Shown here: in pieces, positions 12,143 through 24,919 of the stretch
Layout: each line of letters starts with the position of its first letter
Numbering within the stretch: position 1 is the first letter of the stretch
NCBI GenBank assembly: GCA_963169105.1
Contig: OY720642.1
Span: forward strand, 19,710,965-19,774,964
From: Ceriagrion tenellum
Lineage: Eukaryota > Arthropoda > Insecta > Odonata > Coenagrionidae
DNA: 64,000 nucleotides
Reading direction: 5' to 3'
Notes under the pieces: model-generated
Database searches by the model: none
Told to the model about the DNA's origin: nothing
The model's input: only the letters and a program-made list of their open reading frames with translations
Translations under genes and position numbers: made by a program

Positions 12143-15100
12143 TGGCGCAAACGACCTTAGCCGTCGGTCGCCTCCCCACATATCCAATCCAAACTTCTAC
12201 CTTCTTACCCACTCTGCTCCCGCTATCCTCCAACCCTTCAACCGATGCACCCCCTACCACCCGCCACCGCCGCGGGTAGTCAACGCCGGAAGGCTCAAGC
12301 TGAACCAATCTTCCACCCACCCCGTCCCCCTTCTCAGTCCAGACCCATGGCTCACAACCTCCCTTTCGGCAATCTCCACCCATCATGGTCGTGTAAAATT
12401 AAAACTTATTGTGGAAAAACTAAACAACCTTTTTATTGAAACATCCTTGCATTATTCTACTTAATTATTTTTAATCCCTGTCAGATCATGGTAGAAGGAA
12501 TACCATGACAGTGTGCTAGCTTCCGTCCTTCCCTTTGGTTATGTATTTGATGAAGCAATGCCTTGCTTACCTTGAAATATGCATGTTCTGACATAATGTG
12601 ATTATTATGATTGATTGAGATGGGTTTTCCATGTGTTTTTCCTTTTCGCACTCCGCGGTCTTCATATTGAGTCGAAAGTTTTAATTGATGAAAGATACAT
12701 GGTTTTACTATGCCACCGTATGCATAGAATGACAAATTTTAGAAATTAAGGAAAGAGCATTTATATGAAATATTTTTCCGATAAGGTTAGTTAAGATGTT
12801 TATTTAAAAAAGAAGTTTAAGCTGCGTGTCATCGGGATATTCTCATTCCCTCCACCATTTATCCAGTCGGTTTTTCAATTACTCGCCTGTATCCATCACT
12901 CTAAAATAATATATTATTTTATGCTCTCTCTTCCGTCGAGCAAGTAGTCGATCTTCTGTGAAAGACGTCAGCGTTGCATGACTTCTAATACCTTGCAATG
13001 TCCGCATATTTTCTCGTAATTTCCTTCTACAGCCTATATCACGGTGGAGTTCGTTTCCATTCATTTCCTTGCTGTCCATCTTATCGTATCATCACTCTGC
13101 AAACCCACATCAAAAACGTCTCTAATTTCATGCTCTTACTTAAACGTACGGTCTAATGATTTTGTTAAATTTTACTGAGAAAATGTCTTTATATTCTTTA
13201 TTATTTTGCTATACATTTAATTTACATTCCTTATTTTAAGAGAGTTTATTCTCTTGCATTTTTCTCGCCATCAAAATTTATTACATGTTTTTATAATCAT
13301 CTCAACTTTTTACTGCTCAGATTTTCATGGCTCTTTAGCCACTTACTCGTGCACATACTTCCTTTCCTGTTGACCTTTTACGTGTGAAAGAGCACGTTTA
13401 CTCGAGTGCTAAAAGCGTAGTTCAGAAGTTTCTTCATTTTATTCTCATGCCTCATATCAATATCTAGATTTTTAACGTGCTGAGCACTAGATACAGCTCT
13501 AGTGAAAGCACATGGTATATGCGCTGCGGATGATTTGGGAATGACTTGGTGTATTTCTTAAAAACCAGTCATTTCTCGGGTAGCACTGGACTTACTCCCT
13601 TCATAATGTTGTATTCTTCACATCTATCCGCCACGAACGTTTTCGAGAGCTTTTCTGTCATTATTTCTGACCAACGGGAAGAAATGATCTCAAAGGATGT
13701 ACGCTCTGTGACTGAAGGTGATGGAAAATCTAGGAAAGGAAGTCTATAAAACTAAGGAGATATAACTTTAGACTCCGGCGTTCCCGCTTGGTGGCACCAA
13801 GAATGGAAAGGAATAATCCTTGAGTCTTCTCGGCACTCGATTCTGAAATCTGACCTGACGATGTCATTTGTTAGAGGATAACCCCCTCGAGGAAATCACG
13901 TCTTGCAGAATGCCCTTGATGATAAAGAGTACAATCTATTATTTAATCATCGATGAGGCTAGCGGTTCACAGATGACTTTTTATGGCGCAAACTCATTTC
14001 TGAAGGATGCGAAGACGCTGATCGTTATATTTGCAAGCGATTTTCCTGTATGAGAAAACGGCTGAAGCGTGACCAAAATTTTCCCTTTTGAGCAACTTTC
14101 TGAAGCTGCAATGCGTGAGTGAAAGGCTTAGCTAAGCATTGCCTCACGAGCCGTGGGGGGCAGTTTAAGTATTATGGCTGCGGGGTAAACTTTTAACTTC
14201 TTTCGTCTGCAATTAACTTTGATGAGATAAGTCATGCTTTGGACACGTGCCTATCGAATGGAGGGTGCGGCGGGAAAAGCCTCAATGTCTTTTCATTGAC
14301 TACTTTATAATTTCTGAAATTGTATGATTGTTAGGATGTGGATAGGTCAGCGAAGAAAATTCTTCAACTCATCGGAGAAAATAGGTTTAGGTGTTTAAGG
14401 GGACGATCCATGGGTTGTCTCTTGTTCAAGTTGCGTTAATTATTTAAATAGAAATTCACGAAAGAACACGTTGGACCAGCATAGTTTAATCGTAAACTCG
14501 GTGTATCGTAAGAAAGACATAGAGACCATATGGTCTGAAATGCTGTTAAATTTTCGTGTTTCTCCTAAACCTAAAATGTATCCAGTAAGACCCTTCATAT
14601 GAGTGTAGCAGGGGAGACGTTTACCAAAACGCGACGCCATATGCTACAAATATTTTAGAAATGACAAATGCTGATGCATTGCACATCTATGCATGAAGGC
14701 AGTTATAAGAAAGTTGAAAGTCAAGCAAGCATGCGGGACGTCCAGTTTATAGTTTTTTCAGTGAAATCAATGGAGCAATATAAAGAAAATAAAGAGAATA
14801 GCTTGGTACTTTGTCGGATACTCATGGTACTCTTGGTATCAACCTGCTCAACTGTGAACTCTTAGTGCGAGTTAATATGGTCTCCAACCGTCCACTAAAA
14901 TGTAATTTTCAAATTACGTTCATTTTTCCTAATTCTGTAGATGAATGCTCTCGATATAATAAAATTATATTTTTCGGGGTTCACAAAATGATTTGACGTC
15001 AGCAGATAGGTTCAGCTTACAGCGTATAAGGCTACCTAAATTTTAACCTCCAACCTGATTGTGGAACTTCTTTGAAATGCGCTGCCTGTATAATTGAAAG

Positions 15101-18100
15101 CGTTGCATTAGCAAAACGTAACAATGTTGTGAGAGTATTTTTCCTAACTGAAGACCTCAAAGAGGCATGTATTCGATTTGGATGATCTTCCTCACGAGCA
15201 TTTATTTCTTATTGACGTCAATTGTTAGAAATATCACGGCGAAAATTTGCGGCAAACGTATAGAAATCGTTTAGTTTGCAAAATTACTCTAATTGCTATA
15301 AATTGATGACTTTTTGAGAAGACAAGGGAGGAATGATGCCAGAAATATACCGTCACGATGCTTTGGCACCCTCTGGTTACGGTTTGGCACCTTTTAACTG
15401 CATTCTGCTGCCGTTTGTTTGCTAAAATGCAAAAAATGGCAATTCGTCAAAAGTATCTTCTTGGTTTATAATTGACGCTCAGAAATGGCTCAGAGAGTAG
15501 ATTTACATGCACTAAGGCTCCGTGTTACGAAATAATTAATGAGCAATTATTATCTCACCCTATTTCGGGTCAAAAGGGGTCCATTTAAGTGGAAAAAGGG
15601 GATGTCATGCAAAAAACTGTTAGCGCAACGGAAATTGTTGAGCTGTAATAGATGAGAGTGATCAGGGCAAAGTTACGAGACAGTGACTAGAAAATGACAG
15701 TATTGTGTTTTCTTTACTGCAAGTAATTAATTAATAGTCCAGTGGTATAAGGCTTAAGCTTTATATGACGCGAAGTTAGTCTTACATTCGTGAAGTTGCG
15801 ATTATTTAAGTATGCATTGCCTTTGTGCACATAACATAGCCCATGCAAAAGGTTAAAAAATGCTTCCATCACGAAAGTATTCGTTATTATGTTCATGCAC
15901 TTGTTACGAATGAGGTTTCTTAAAGATTTATGCTATCATTTTGTGTGATTATTAAAGTCCTATTTTCCAAGTTGTTTCATTTTTATGTGCATGACATCTC
16001 TAAAAGGGGTCAAAATTTCTTTGAATACAGTTCAACATGTTGTGTCTGATGTTAGAAAATTCTTATGTCATATTACAATGAGTTGAGGACTTAACATACA
16101 TTTGAATGATAACCGGTAAATAATTGCCTTCCGGTAAATAGTTGGCGTTTTGGATATGAATGGCTTACTTCTTAATAGTCATGTAAGCAGTCCAAATCAC
16201 AGAAAAGTTTCGCGCCTATATTAAATTCACAAATTAATTTCTTGACACAAAAATTTGAATGACAAGTAACAGTCGTAATAGTTTAATGGACTTTTGTAAG
16301 TCATTTAATTTACACTTTTGCGCAGCTATGACGCCCATTTATAATGGATAAGAGAGAAGAAATGAAATGAGATCAAGTGACAAAAGACTGCTGAAGCCAA
16401 TGCTGAGGTGAGACTGCACTGAAGAGAAATATATTTGAGTGTGATGTACTCAACTATGAGTCGAATTATACAGGTCCATTCAGAACAGCTGACTAATTTC
16501 GTTAACTTCGAATGAATGTGAATCTCTATAATAACTTGACCATTGTATCTGTTTAAAATTTCATCATTTTCAATACGAAATCAAAATTGATACCAACATA
16601 TTCTCATAGGGCAGATTATTTTATTACTTATGAAAAGCAATGAGTACGAAATGGTTCCCTTTTGCTTAAAAACGTGATACTGCCCAGATTTTTAATGTGA
16701 GATTAGAAACACTTAAAGAGCAGTGAAAGGCTATGTAACTATAGTTTTTTTAAGGTATTTTGCTCGTGAACAAGAGTTCAAGTATTTTATTGTAATTTAT
16801 GCTACATGAAAATTAGTTTCAATAATAATTATATGGTAGAACTAGGTACAAAATGTAGAAAAATAATATCAAGGTGTAATTTTTGTCACCTCTTAGCAAT
16901 AGGATGTTGTCAGTTTCCTGAGCTTTCATGGGTTGTACTTCCTGCTGATAATTGCATGTATGTTACTGTTCAATTGTATCCGACAATTCGTTTCTTAGTA
17001 ACTGCATTAGAATAAATCTGACTTACAAATTTTAAGATCATTAAAGTCGGAATTGTTCTAGCAATAATTTATAACCCTAATGTGTTTGTCAAAATAACGT
17101 CGATTTTAGAAAGTGCTTGAATCACGTTTTTTTCTCAGGGACACAATAAACTTAGGAATACTTTATCATGAGTCCATAGCTATACCTCAAGCTAGTTATA
17201 GGGAGATATAAGCGTTAATAATATTCAGATCATATGTGATACTACGTATGTAAAGGTATTCAACTTCATTAATGAGCTGGTTGCGCTTTATGAAAAGTTT
17301 GTAACGCCTCTAATTCTCTCTTGATGAAATATAGATTTATCATTATAGTATTAGTGCGTGTTAAGAATTTGTCCAAAAGGCACTAATAAGATTAGAATAT
17401 ATCTCGCCTCGTATGCAATTAATATATCTTAGTTTCAATAACAGCGTCTTCTTCTTTAAATTTGTCCGCGGAATATGGAAGGTTTTGGAGGGTGAACGCC
17501 AATTGACTGTAAATTTAAAACACGATCGGAAACTAAATCTCCAATTGTGACTCCTGATTTGGCTATTGTGTATAATTTCATATCCTGAATCTCGACCGTC
17601 TATATTTTCACCTCTTCTTACCTTCATTTATTATTCCACACATCGTCTATTTTTATTATGGTTTTTTAGTAGCTCATCCCGTTGACAATGTTAGCCTCTA
17701 GATAGAAGTACCTACATGCCTACTTAGATGAACATTTTCGTATAAATAAAAACGTGGGCTCCAGGAAAAATTCGCGGTGAAGTGAGGAATACATGTACCC
17801 CATATCTAATCCGACAATGGAGCGTAATTTTATGTTTCACCAAGTTGTTGTGTCAAAATGTCCGTAATATCGTGGCGTTGATTTGAAAGGAGTAGGGCTG
17901 GAAGACCATGTTCAGTCTGTTTCGTGATATCCCCAGAGACGTGATAAAATCAATTGTTGGGCCAAAGATTAAGTGTACTCGATTGGTGGGTCATTTGCAT
18001 CGAAATCATTTTGTCATTATTTTCACTTTCCAATCGTGTCATTCAAGTTCCCGCGGTAAGAGTTCCAGTTTCCGGCGCCCGGCCAGTTTCACTTACGGAA

Positions 18101-20321
18101 CGAAGACCATGGTCAATGGCATGGTTATTATCTTCCAGATCCAGTAGAATATTTCCGGAAATACTTCCCCCTCCCGTGTCGCCCAATGATTCTCGCGTGC
18201 AGGAAGCAATCTATTTTCATAATTGAAAGTGGAAGCGATCAAATTATTTGGAAAGATAGTCAAATATGCATGGACAATTTGTGACTCTAAACGTAACTGT
18301 TGTAAGATTATTGAGAAAAGAAAGCATGTGCATTAAAAGAGCACCTCTATCTGTTTTTTAATGTACGTGAGGGAATTGATCATAAAAATAATAAAAATGG
18401 CATAATAATCCAGTAAAACGTGAATATAATGGTGGGTTGATATTTTTCATTTATGGTTCTGAAACGCCTTCGTTACAAATTTACGGAAAACAAGTCGAAA
18501 TAAAATGAAATCGATCAAAGGAGAAGAAATGTGGTAAGCTCTCGGGCAACGGCCATATTGATCGGTTTTGAGAAAATGTGAACTTGTAAGTAAGACAAGA
18601 TGTTGCCTTTACAATAGAAAACAAAGCCTTAAAGAATTGAAGTAAAAAATTAATAATATTTCTTATAACTTCTGAGAGGAAAAGAGACAGAGTTGGATTT
18701 TCCACTCTTCATATTTTAGTAGCAATTAGTAGGTTTAATAGATTATTAGGTAGGTAATAATTTATTATGAAAAGTGACTAACCAACGATGCATGCAGTAT
18801 TAAATTAAATAGGATGAATCATCCTTCATGAGATTATTATAAAACTCAACTCCTGAAATTAGACGCCAATTACTCCATTTTATCCTTGAGGAAAATGATT
18901 GAGCAAGATTAAGTCCCGTTATTAGTTATTCGTAAAATGGAAAATTGTAGCATCAAATTACATATTGATATTATTCAAAGTGACTACCCTCTGTTGCAGC
19001 TGAATAGTATGTTTAGTCTGCATTCTTTTATCTTTGTACTTCATCGCATTCCGCACTGTCAAAATAGCCTTTGTCTATCCATGGAGGTTAGTCATATTTA
19101 ATGGATTCGAGAGATATGGTAGTGTCTTGGACTTGTTTGGAGGAACTTTTGGTTATTCATTTTATTATTCACCGGCACCTTTCTCGGCATTCTAATATTC
19201 ACGGGCACAGAGCATGATGTCAAGGAGGGGAATGTGGATGATAAGGGTCTGGCAAATATGAGGAGAACAGTAAATGGAAGGCAACATTGCCAGCAAGACA
19301 GGAAGTGAGAGCAGGGAATTAAGGCAATTACAAATGAAATCCCTATGACATTTTAAAATTTTGGCAATGGTTTCACAAGCAAATAACACTACCCTTAGAT
19401 TATTAAATAAATATGCTGGATTGTCTTATAGGATTTACGGAAAATTAAAATTTATGCATCACAACTTGCTTAGGCTTTTGCTGACGAGGAAGTACTTGAC
19501 ATATTCGGATGAAAAAATGCCTTGAACTTTTTTAGTTTTCTTTATTTTTATGTACCTCCAAAAGCAATCACGGGGGAATATTATTTGAGATTCTCCTTGG
19601 GATTTGACCTTGACAGCTTACTGCCGATGAAAACAGAGCTTTTATTTCAAGCAAGCGTTAATTTTCATGTAATTATCGATTCGCTATAAACTGGAGTCAG
19701 TACATAAATGTATCAATGGGGTAGTAAATTGAGGAAAATGGGCATGGGTAAGTAGGTAAATTAGGAGAACGGCAATAGAAAAAGAAGCTTTTCCATCGGA
19801 AGTGAGCTGTTGGTGGGAATTTTGTGCGCGAATGTTAAGAGAATAAATTAATTGAGTTAATGTAATGATTGGCCTAGAGTTTGAATGGAGTTGTATGGTG
19901 TAGAAACCTAGACATATAGCAAAGAGGGTGAGAATGGGCTGCAGGCGTCAATTGCGTCATAATAAGAGAATGTTGTACATCTTCTGGTCGAATACGCATT
20001 GAACCTTGCCTAAAAAACCGCCATTTGCGATTTACAAATCTGATTTTAAAATATACTCTGCTGTTGCATTACTCAACTTACTTTGGAAATTTTTCAAAGT
20101 CGACGTTCATTGTACGCATGGCAAATTATATTATCTGAAACCTCATTTCCCGGGAAAGATGAAACTCAACTCAGAGCCACAGCACACGGAAAAAATACGG
20201 GAATATGTATTAAAAAGCTAATGATCTCTCTTTTGCCTTAGTTTCATTCAATGGATTCAAGTATTCAATGGATATTGACCTCAACCATGAGTGTGCGAGT
20301 TTTACAAATATTCGGGCTTAG
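12143..20321. other. 8-kb stretch with no recognised gene or element
   Basis: I read both strands and found no domain, RNA gene or transposon terminus that I can support. The region is uniformly AT-rich with only short open frames. The pyrimidine-rich patch near 12,180-12,330 (CACCCAC/CCGCC words) is compositionally odd but unexplained. Confidence 0.45.
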
Positions 20322-20384
20322 TAAAGGAATCAGACTGATCATTTGACGATCCTTGATCGTCAAATGATCACTTTGATTCCTTTA
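20322..20384. repeat. Near-perfect palindrome, 30-bp arms, 3-bp loop
   Basis: The left arm 20,322-20,351 (starting TAAAGGAATCA, ending TTTGACGATC) and the right arm 20,355-20,384 are reverse complements at 28 of 30 positions. The loop is CTT. It could be a foldback element, an inverted duplication or a cruciform-prone site. No flanking target duplication was seen. Confidence 0.85.
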
Positions 20385-21304
20385 CAAAGATCTAATTCAT
20401 TACTATTCACTTATCTGTGGCTACTATCAATTTTAAATTACTTTGAAATGATTTGGCAAAGGGGGCAATTTTTTTTAATTTGGAATTTTTATTTGGAATT
20501 AGAGTTTGGTTCCATCTGCTGAATTTGTAAATACCGATTACTTATCTAAGTGAGAGACCAAATTAGTGTGGAATGTTCTTGAAAATATCTTTAAAACGGT
20601 TTTTGAAGTTTTCCCAGCATTATTTTCTAGGTTTGCTATGAGCAATACATTAGCCATGCAGTTCAACAGTTCAACTTAAGAGGACGAAGGGTTATACTTA
20701 GAGGTTAAGGTAAATTATTGAATCATTTGAATATCTTTTGGCACATCCACAATGAAAAATATTTGGCTAAAATTACGCTGTTAAATTTTATAAGGAGCAT
20801 TCTTACACTCACTCGTAAGATATACTCCGACATCAACGCACCGCGTATTTTCCCCCGTGAAAGTAATAAATAACTAAAAATCACCTTTTCCATGTAGCGA
20901 CTAAGCAGTAATTAGATATCTTCCGTATGCTCATTTGTATACTCCTCATAAATCCGCTGAGTATTCAATGGAGATAAATTAGGAATTTGCACCATATAAG
21001 ATTATACGATTGCTATGTCCCTAAAGAATCTATTCCTCTTCAATTATGTGGTAATGTTATTGATTATACGGAGGTTAATGTTGTGTGTGCCCTACATGAC
21101 GATATTGATAGACTTTTTACAGGGTCATACATTTTATCTCTTAGTGGTAATGAATTTTCATGGAATTTGGAAAGGGACACTATAGAGCTTTATTTAGAAC
21201 GAGTGGAAAAGGTTCAAATGTATTCGTTATTCTATCAACCTGAGTTATGTGTGCACATAACCACAGTAATTGATCGTCGAAAATTAAGTTGGTATTCACT
21301 TAAA
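20385..21304. other. Unassigned DNA
   Basis: Nothing recognised. A 107-codon plus-strand open frame (20,987-21,310) has no identifiable domain. Confidence 0.45.
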
Positions 21305-21640
21305 GGATGATGATGTTTATTAGCCTAATAATCAATCCATCCCCCTTCATTCTCGATTTTCTGACGAAGTCTCTGTGACATGGAGTTGTCCACATTTTGG
21401 CATCATCTTACTGAGTTCATTTCCCATTTTTCCTCCACTATTTCCCAAATTGCATCTAAATTTGGGGTGGTTTCGTTTGAGGGGGTCGAAAAACGTATTT
21501 TTTCTCGCATTTTCCTCATAATGAACGCCAAAATGCTTCCTATGGTGTTCAAGTCTGGGCTCCGTGCAGCCCGCTCCATCTGTGTTACATGGTTTATTTT
21601 GAACCATCTCCTCGAGTTTATACATTTGTGAACTCGCAAA
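21305..21640 (-). pseudogene. Tc1-like transposase, C-terminal fragment
   Basis: Fragment of a Tc1/mariner-superfamily transposase, which cuts and pastes its element at TA sites using a DDE catalytic triad. The minus strand reads ERAARSPDLNTIGSILAF, then MRKMREKIRFSTPSNETT, NLDAIWEIVEEKWE, a stop, and in the same frame KMWTTPCHRDFVRKSRMK. This follows the family pattern SPDLNPIEHxW...W..I....SM..R...V....G. The third catalytic residue, normally the Glu in NPIEH, is Gly here (NTIGS), and an in-frame stop lies near 21,405. The N-terminal DNA-binding region and the terminal inverted repeats are missing. Confidence 0.75.
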
Positions 21641-21921
21641 TATTCCGAGTTGCGGACGAAAATGAATATTGATAAACATTTGAATTAACATAGTTCCCAT
21701 TATAGTGGAAAAGTTGACGAATTTCGTTTTATGGTAGTGAGAAATAGGAGTTTTTACATTTAAACACCAAATGAAAGTTCAGTGGGTGAAAATCATCGAA
21801 GGCGCAACGCCTATTCGGGTAATTTATATTTGCCTTTAACAAATCTACTACCGAATTCCTCCATTTGAGAGAAATATGAGGTGTACTTTAAGGCTAATGA
21901 CATCTTTATTTTTGGAGGAAA

Positions 21922-21961
21922 TATTGGAGGAAATAAAGACTAATCTTTATTTCCTCCAATA
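21922..21961. repeat. 17-bp perfect hairpin
   Basis: ATTGGAGGAAATAAAG (with one more pair outside) and its exact reverse complement are separated by ACTAAT. Arms lie at 21,922-21,938 and 21,945-21,961. The word TTGGAGGAAAT also occurs as a direct copy just upstream (21,912-21,922), so a small templated inversion is a plausible origin. Confidence 0.8.
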
Positions 21962-22535
21962 ATTTACGGAGAGGCCGCTAGAAACTTTGAACAATATCTC
22001 TGCTTGCGCTGCCTGCTCTGCTTATTCGTCTATCGACGCTCGTCCTAATGAACTAGTAATCAGTAAGCCTTAGCGAAGCTCCAGGTGGTGGTTGTCGGGG
22101 TGGTTTGTTGTTGTGGATGACGCACAGGTTTCAAATACTTGCTGCACCGGAAAGAAAAGGCTCGTCGCGCTTTGAAAAATTCGGCGGCACCCGTCGAATA
22201 CTTTTAGGGGGTGAAATAAGTCAAATACCACTTCTTTCCTGTGGGTTAAACGACTGGTTTCCGAAACATGGTCTTTAGCAGAAATGGTATCGCCCGCAAC
22301 ATAAGGGGAAAATAACCTCTTGTTAAAGGCATACTACGTACCAAATCAATGTCATGCGCCCTTTATACATTCCGCGTTTGAATGGATTAGTATTAGCGGA
22401 GCTAAATATCGACACGGGGGAATCTTTTGGGATCCTCAAGAGTCTGACAAGATTACCTGTTGCTTTAGCTCAGACTTAAGTCATCTAGCCTCAAAACCCA
22501 TGCACGATGGGAACTAATGGCGTTCGATTGGAATG
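21962..22535. other. Unassigned DNA
   Basis: Nothing recognised. Confidence 0.5.
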
Positions 22536-22543
22536 GTCTAGGC

Positions 22544-22782
22544 CAGGGGTGGCCAACCCGCGGCCCGCCTTGAACATTTTTTCTGCCCACGAGATTCATC
22601 ACATTTTAATACAATAACTTTAACACAATAATTATTACTAATTATGTTTCAATTTTTCACTCCAAAAAATGTCTATAGTGGGTCTAAATCTAATGTGGGG
22701 ATATATAATTTTATATGCGGCCCGCGGAGTTATGATGCGTTTCCAAAGTGACCCGCAAGATCATTTTGGTTGGCCAACCCTG
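22544..22782. mobile_element. hAT-type MITE with 8-bp target duplication
   Basis: A 239-bp non-autonomous DNA transposon. The left end CAGGGGTGGCCAAC and the reverse complement of the right end CAGGGTTGGCCAAC form a 14-bp inverted repeat with one mismatch. GCGGCCCGC words follow inside both ends. The 8-bp target duplication GTCTAGGC is perfect (22,536-22,543 and 22,783-22,790), which is the hAT hallmark. The interior is AT-rich and non-coding, so movement would need a transposase from elsewhere. Confidence 0.9.
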
Positions 22783-22955
22783 GTCTAGGCTGATGAGATG
22801 AAATCCGAGAACTACTGCTTTTTGTTTGTATATCAGTGAGAGTAGTATGCCTTTTCCTTTCCTTATAGTTCCATTTAACTTTCGCAGACAATATCAATGT
22901 GCATTGTAAAAGTAACTCAGTTCGCAGTGACGCGAATAAATGCACCAAAAGATAC

Positions 22956-23001
22956 GAAAGTCACCTTAAAATAAGATCTGAAAGTCACCTTAAAATAAGA
23001 T
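22956..23001. repeat. 24-bp tandem duplication
   Basis: GAAAGTCACCTTAAAATAAG plus AT occurs twice, starting at 22,956 and 22,980 (period 24). It looks like a small slippage duplication. Confidence 0.9.
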
Positions 23002-24359
23002 AGCTCGGCAGTTGTAACTGGGTAACAAACCTGAATCGCGATAGTGGTTCTTCATAATGCTATTGTTTACTTGCGCCTGTGATTTCGAAAACATGATCGT
23101 CATCAAGAAAGATCAGGTGCTCATAGCAATGGAGTACGCTCCCAGGACTTTGAGCATTGCTCTACCTATGTGGCTTGCCTAATGGATAACAACTACCACG
23201 AGAAGGAAAGAACCGTGATCCCACCCCTTGTCGAGACATTTTAGAGTTTTAAATTCAATTTCTGATCAAGTTAAATGATTTTTACATGGCGAATTTTATC
23301 TCTTTTGTATTTGTAAAATGTCATATCACCAGCCAGTCATTGCACACTATATTACATTCATTCATATCGCCGATATGAGAAAATTTTGTATAAAAACTCA
23401 TATGTGTTCATTAAAAATCGAACACAAACCACTATTTTGCTGGTCAAATACGTTTGACAGCTGCAACATTAGCCGTTACCAGTTAATTTATTTAATTCAT
23501 GACATTTTACTCCAAACTGAAATCATTTGAGAGGCTTTTTTGTTAATTTAGGCGAATTTGTAGCTAATACATATAAGAAAATATGTATGTTTACGTATGC
23601 TTACGTATGTTTTCATAGTTTAATCCCATTCTGACTAAGGACAGATTAGTATTGGGCCATGAACGATTCATTTATAAATATCCGTTTTGAGATCGGAACT
23701 TCATCAATTTACAAAATGAAAATCGTGAAAAACTACATCCCGTAGAGTATACTTATTTTAATTATATCTTTTTTGTACCAACATTTGGCGAATAAATCTC
23801 GATTTATATTATTTCGGTGAAAGAGACACGGGACGCGTCATTCAAAGCGATCGTCGGAAAGTCGACCACAGTAAATACCTATCCCTTGCTAGTTGCAAAT
23901 AGAAGATTTCAGCATGTTTCCGAGAGGGATGGGATAGTGAATATTTTTTATAATCAGTCTTTCTGTGAAAATGATATAATTCAACGCAAGAAAGATGCTG
24001 AAATAAACACGGCAATACACTGCGACGGAATACGAGAATAATATATGAAGAAAGCTGGAAAAAGAGGCGACTGATGAGTAAGTTCTAGGCTCCGGCAAAT
24101 GTGAGTTCCATTGCGGTTTTCAAATTCATGCGGTAGACGATGTCTTCCTCAGTGTTGCCAGTCTTTTGAAGTGTTTGCTGTTCCGAGAAGTTCCCAAGAA
24201 TGCCACATTCTGGCGCGCGAAAAATTTTGCGTTTTTTTCTTCCGCCACTGACATCAACTACTTAAGTGGAATTGAGTGTAAAATGATACCAATATCTCAT
24301 TGAGTGATGCGAGGGTACTGCACCAGGGATATGTCAGAGATTAGTAATTAGCCTCATAC
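23002..24359. other. Unassigned DNA
   Basis: Nothing recognised on either strand. Confidence 0.5.
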
Positions 24360-24368
24360 GGTGAGCCT

Positions 24369-24729
24369 CGTAACAAACATTTCTTTCTTAGTACATGTCC
24401 CATCCAGCTCTTCTTCCTATCTTCAATGTTCTTTAAGAGCTTTCTTCCTTCTTTTATTCTTTCCAACACCTCTTCATTCCAAACCCTATCAGACCATTTG
24501 ATGCTAAGCACTTTCCTCCAAATCCACATTTCTAAACTCTATCCTTTTTCTATCCTTTTCTGTCATCGTCCATGTATCCCCATTATACAAAAACACACTC
24601 CAAACAAAACACTTGACGATTCTCTTCTTCAGTTCCAGCTCCATTTTACTAGTTAGTATAGCCTTTTTCTTCTTAAATGCCTCCTTAGCCATACCAATTC
24701 TTGTTCCTATCTCCATTTCACTCTTCCAA
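24369..24729 (-). pseudogene. Inverted segment: LINE reverse transcriptase C-terminal region
   Basis: The minus strand reads KEAFKKKKAILTSKMELELK, then VKCFVWSVFLYNGDTWTM, a frameshift near 24,520, then MWIWRKVLSIKWSDRVW and DRKKSWMGHVLRKKCLL. These are the same conserved blocks seen in the 8.4-9.6 kb element (VWSVSLYGCETWT, MGHILRQ), so both belong to one LINE group. Only the region downstream of the catalytic domain is present. Confidence 0.85.
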
Positions 24730-24910
24730 TGTTTGTTACGAGATGTACTGGGAGGAATGGTGGATGGAAACCGCAAAAGAGGAAGAAAGAAAAGAAAGGT
24801 GATTGATGACCTGAAGGATGGAGGGAGTTACAGAGAATTGAAGAGGAGAGCAGAGGACAGAGAGATATGGAGGCACCAAGGACCAGCGAAAGCAGACAAC
24901 TAATGATGAT
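24730..24910 (+). pseudogene. Sense segment: last part of the same LINE ORF plus 3' tail
   Basis: The plus strand reads CLLRDVLGGMVDGNRKRGRK, then VIDDLKDGGSYRELKRRAED and REIWRH. It takes up the C-terminus exactly where the inverted segment stops. It matches LKRRAEKRADWRTAL of the element at 8.4 kb. The ORF ends at 24,901-24,903 (TAA) and the ATGATGAT tail runs straight into the target-site duplication. Confidence 0.85.
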
Positions 24911-24919
24911 GGTGAGCCT

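Larger units (their letters stand above)
24360..24919 (+). mobile_element. LINE insertion with twin-priming inversion and 9-bp target duplication
   Basis: The outer boundaries are a direct repeat GGTGAGCCT at 24,360-24,368 and 24,911-24,919. Between them the upstream part of a LINE 3' region is inverted (minus strand, 24,369-24,729) and the 3'-most part is in sense (plus strand, 24,730-24,910), ending in an ATGATGAT tail immediately before the second target copy. The break lies inside one protein motif: both segments contain TGTTTGTTACGAG (Cys-Leu-Leu-Arg), as plus-strand 24,730-24,742 and as its reverse complement at 24,367-24,379. Inverted 5' piece followed by sense 3' piece is the structure produced by twin priming during target-primed reverse transcription. 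Confidence 0.85.

Noticed and set aside
21347..21700. 117-codon minus-strand frame at the Tc1 fragment
   Set aside because: It is the out-of-frame neighbour of the real transposase frame (21,403-21,639), which carries the SPDLN motif.
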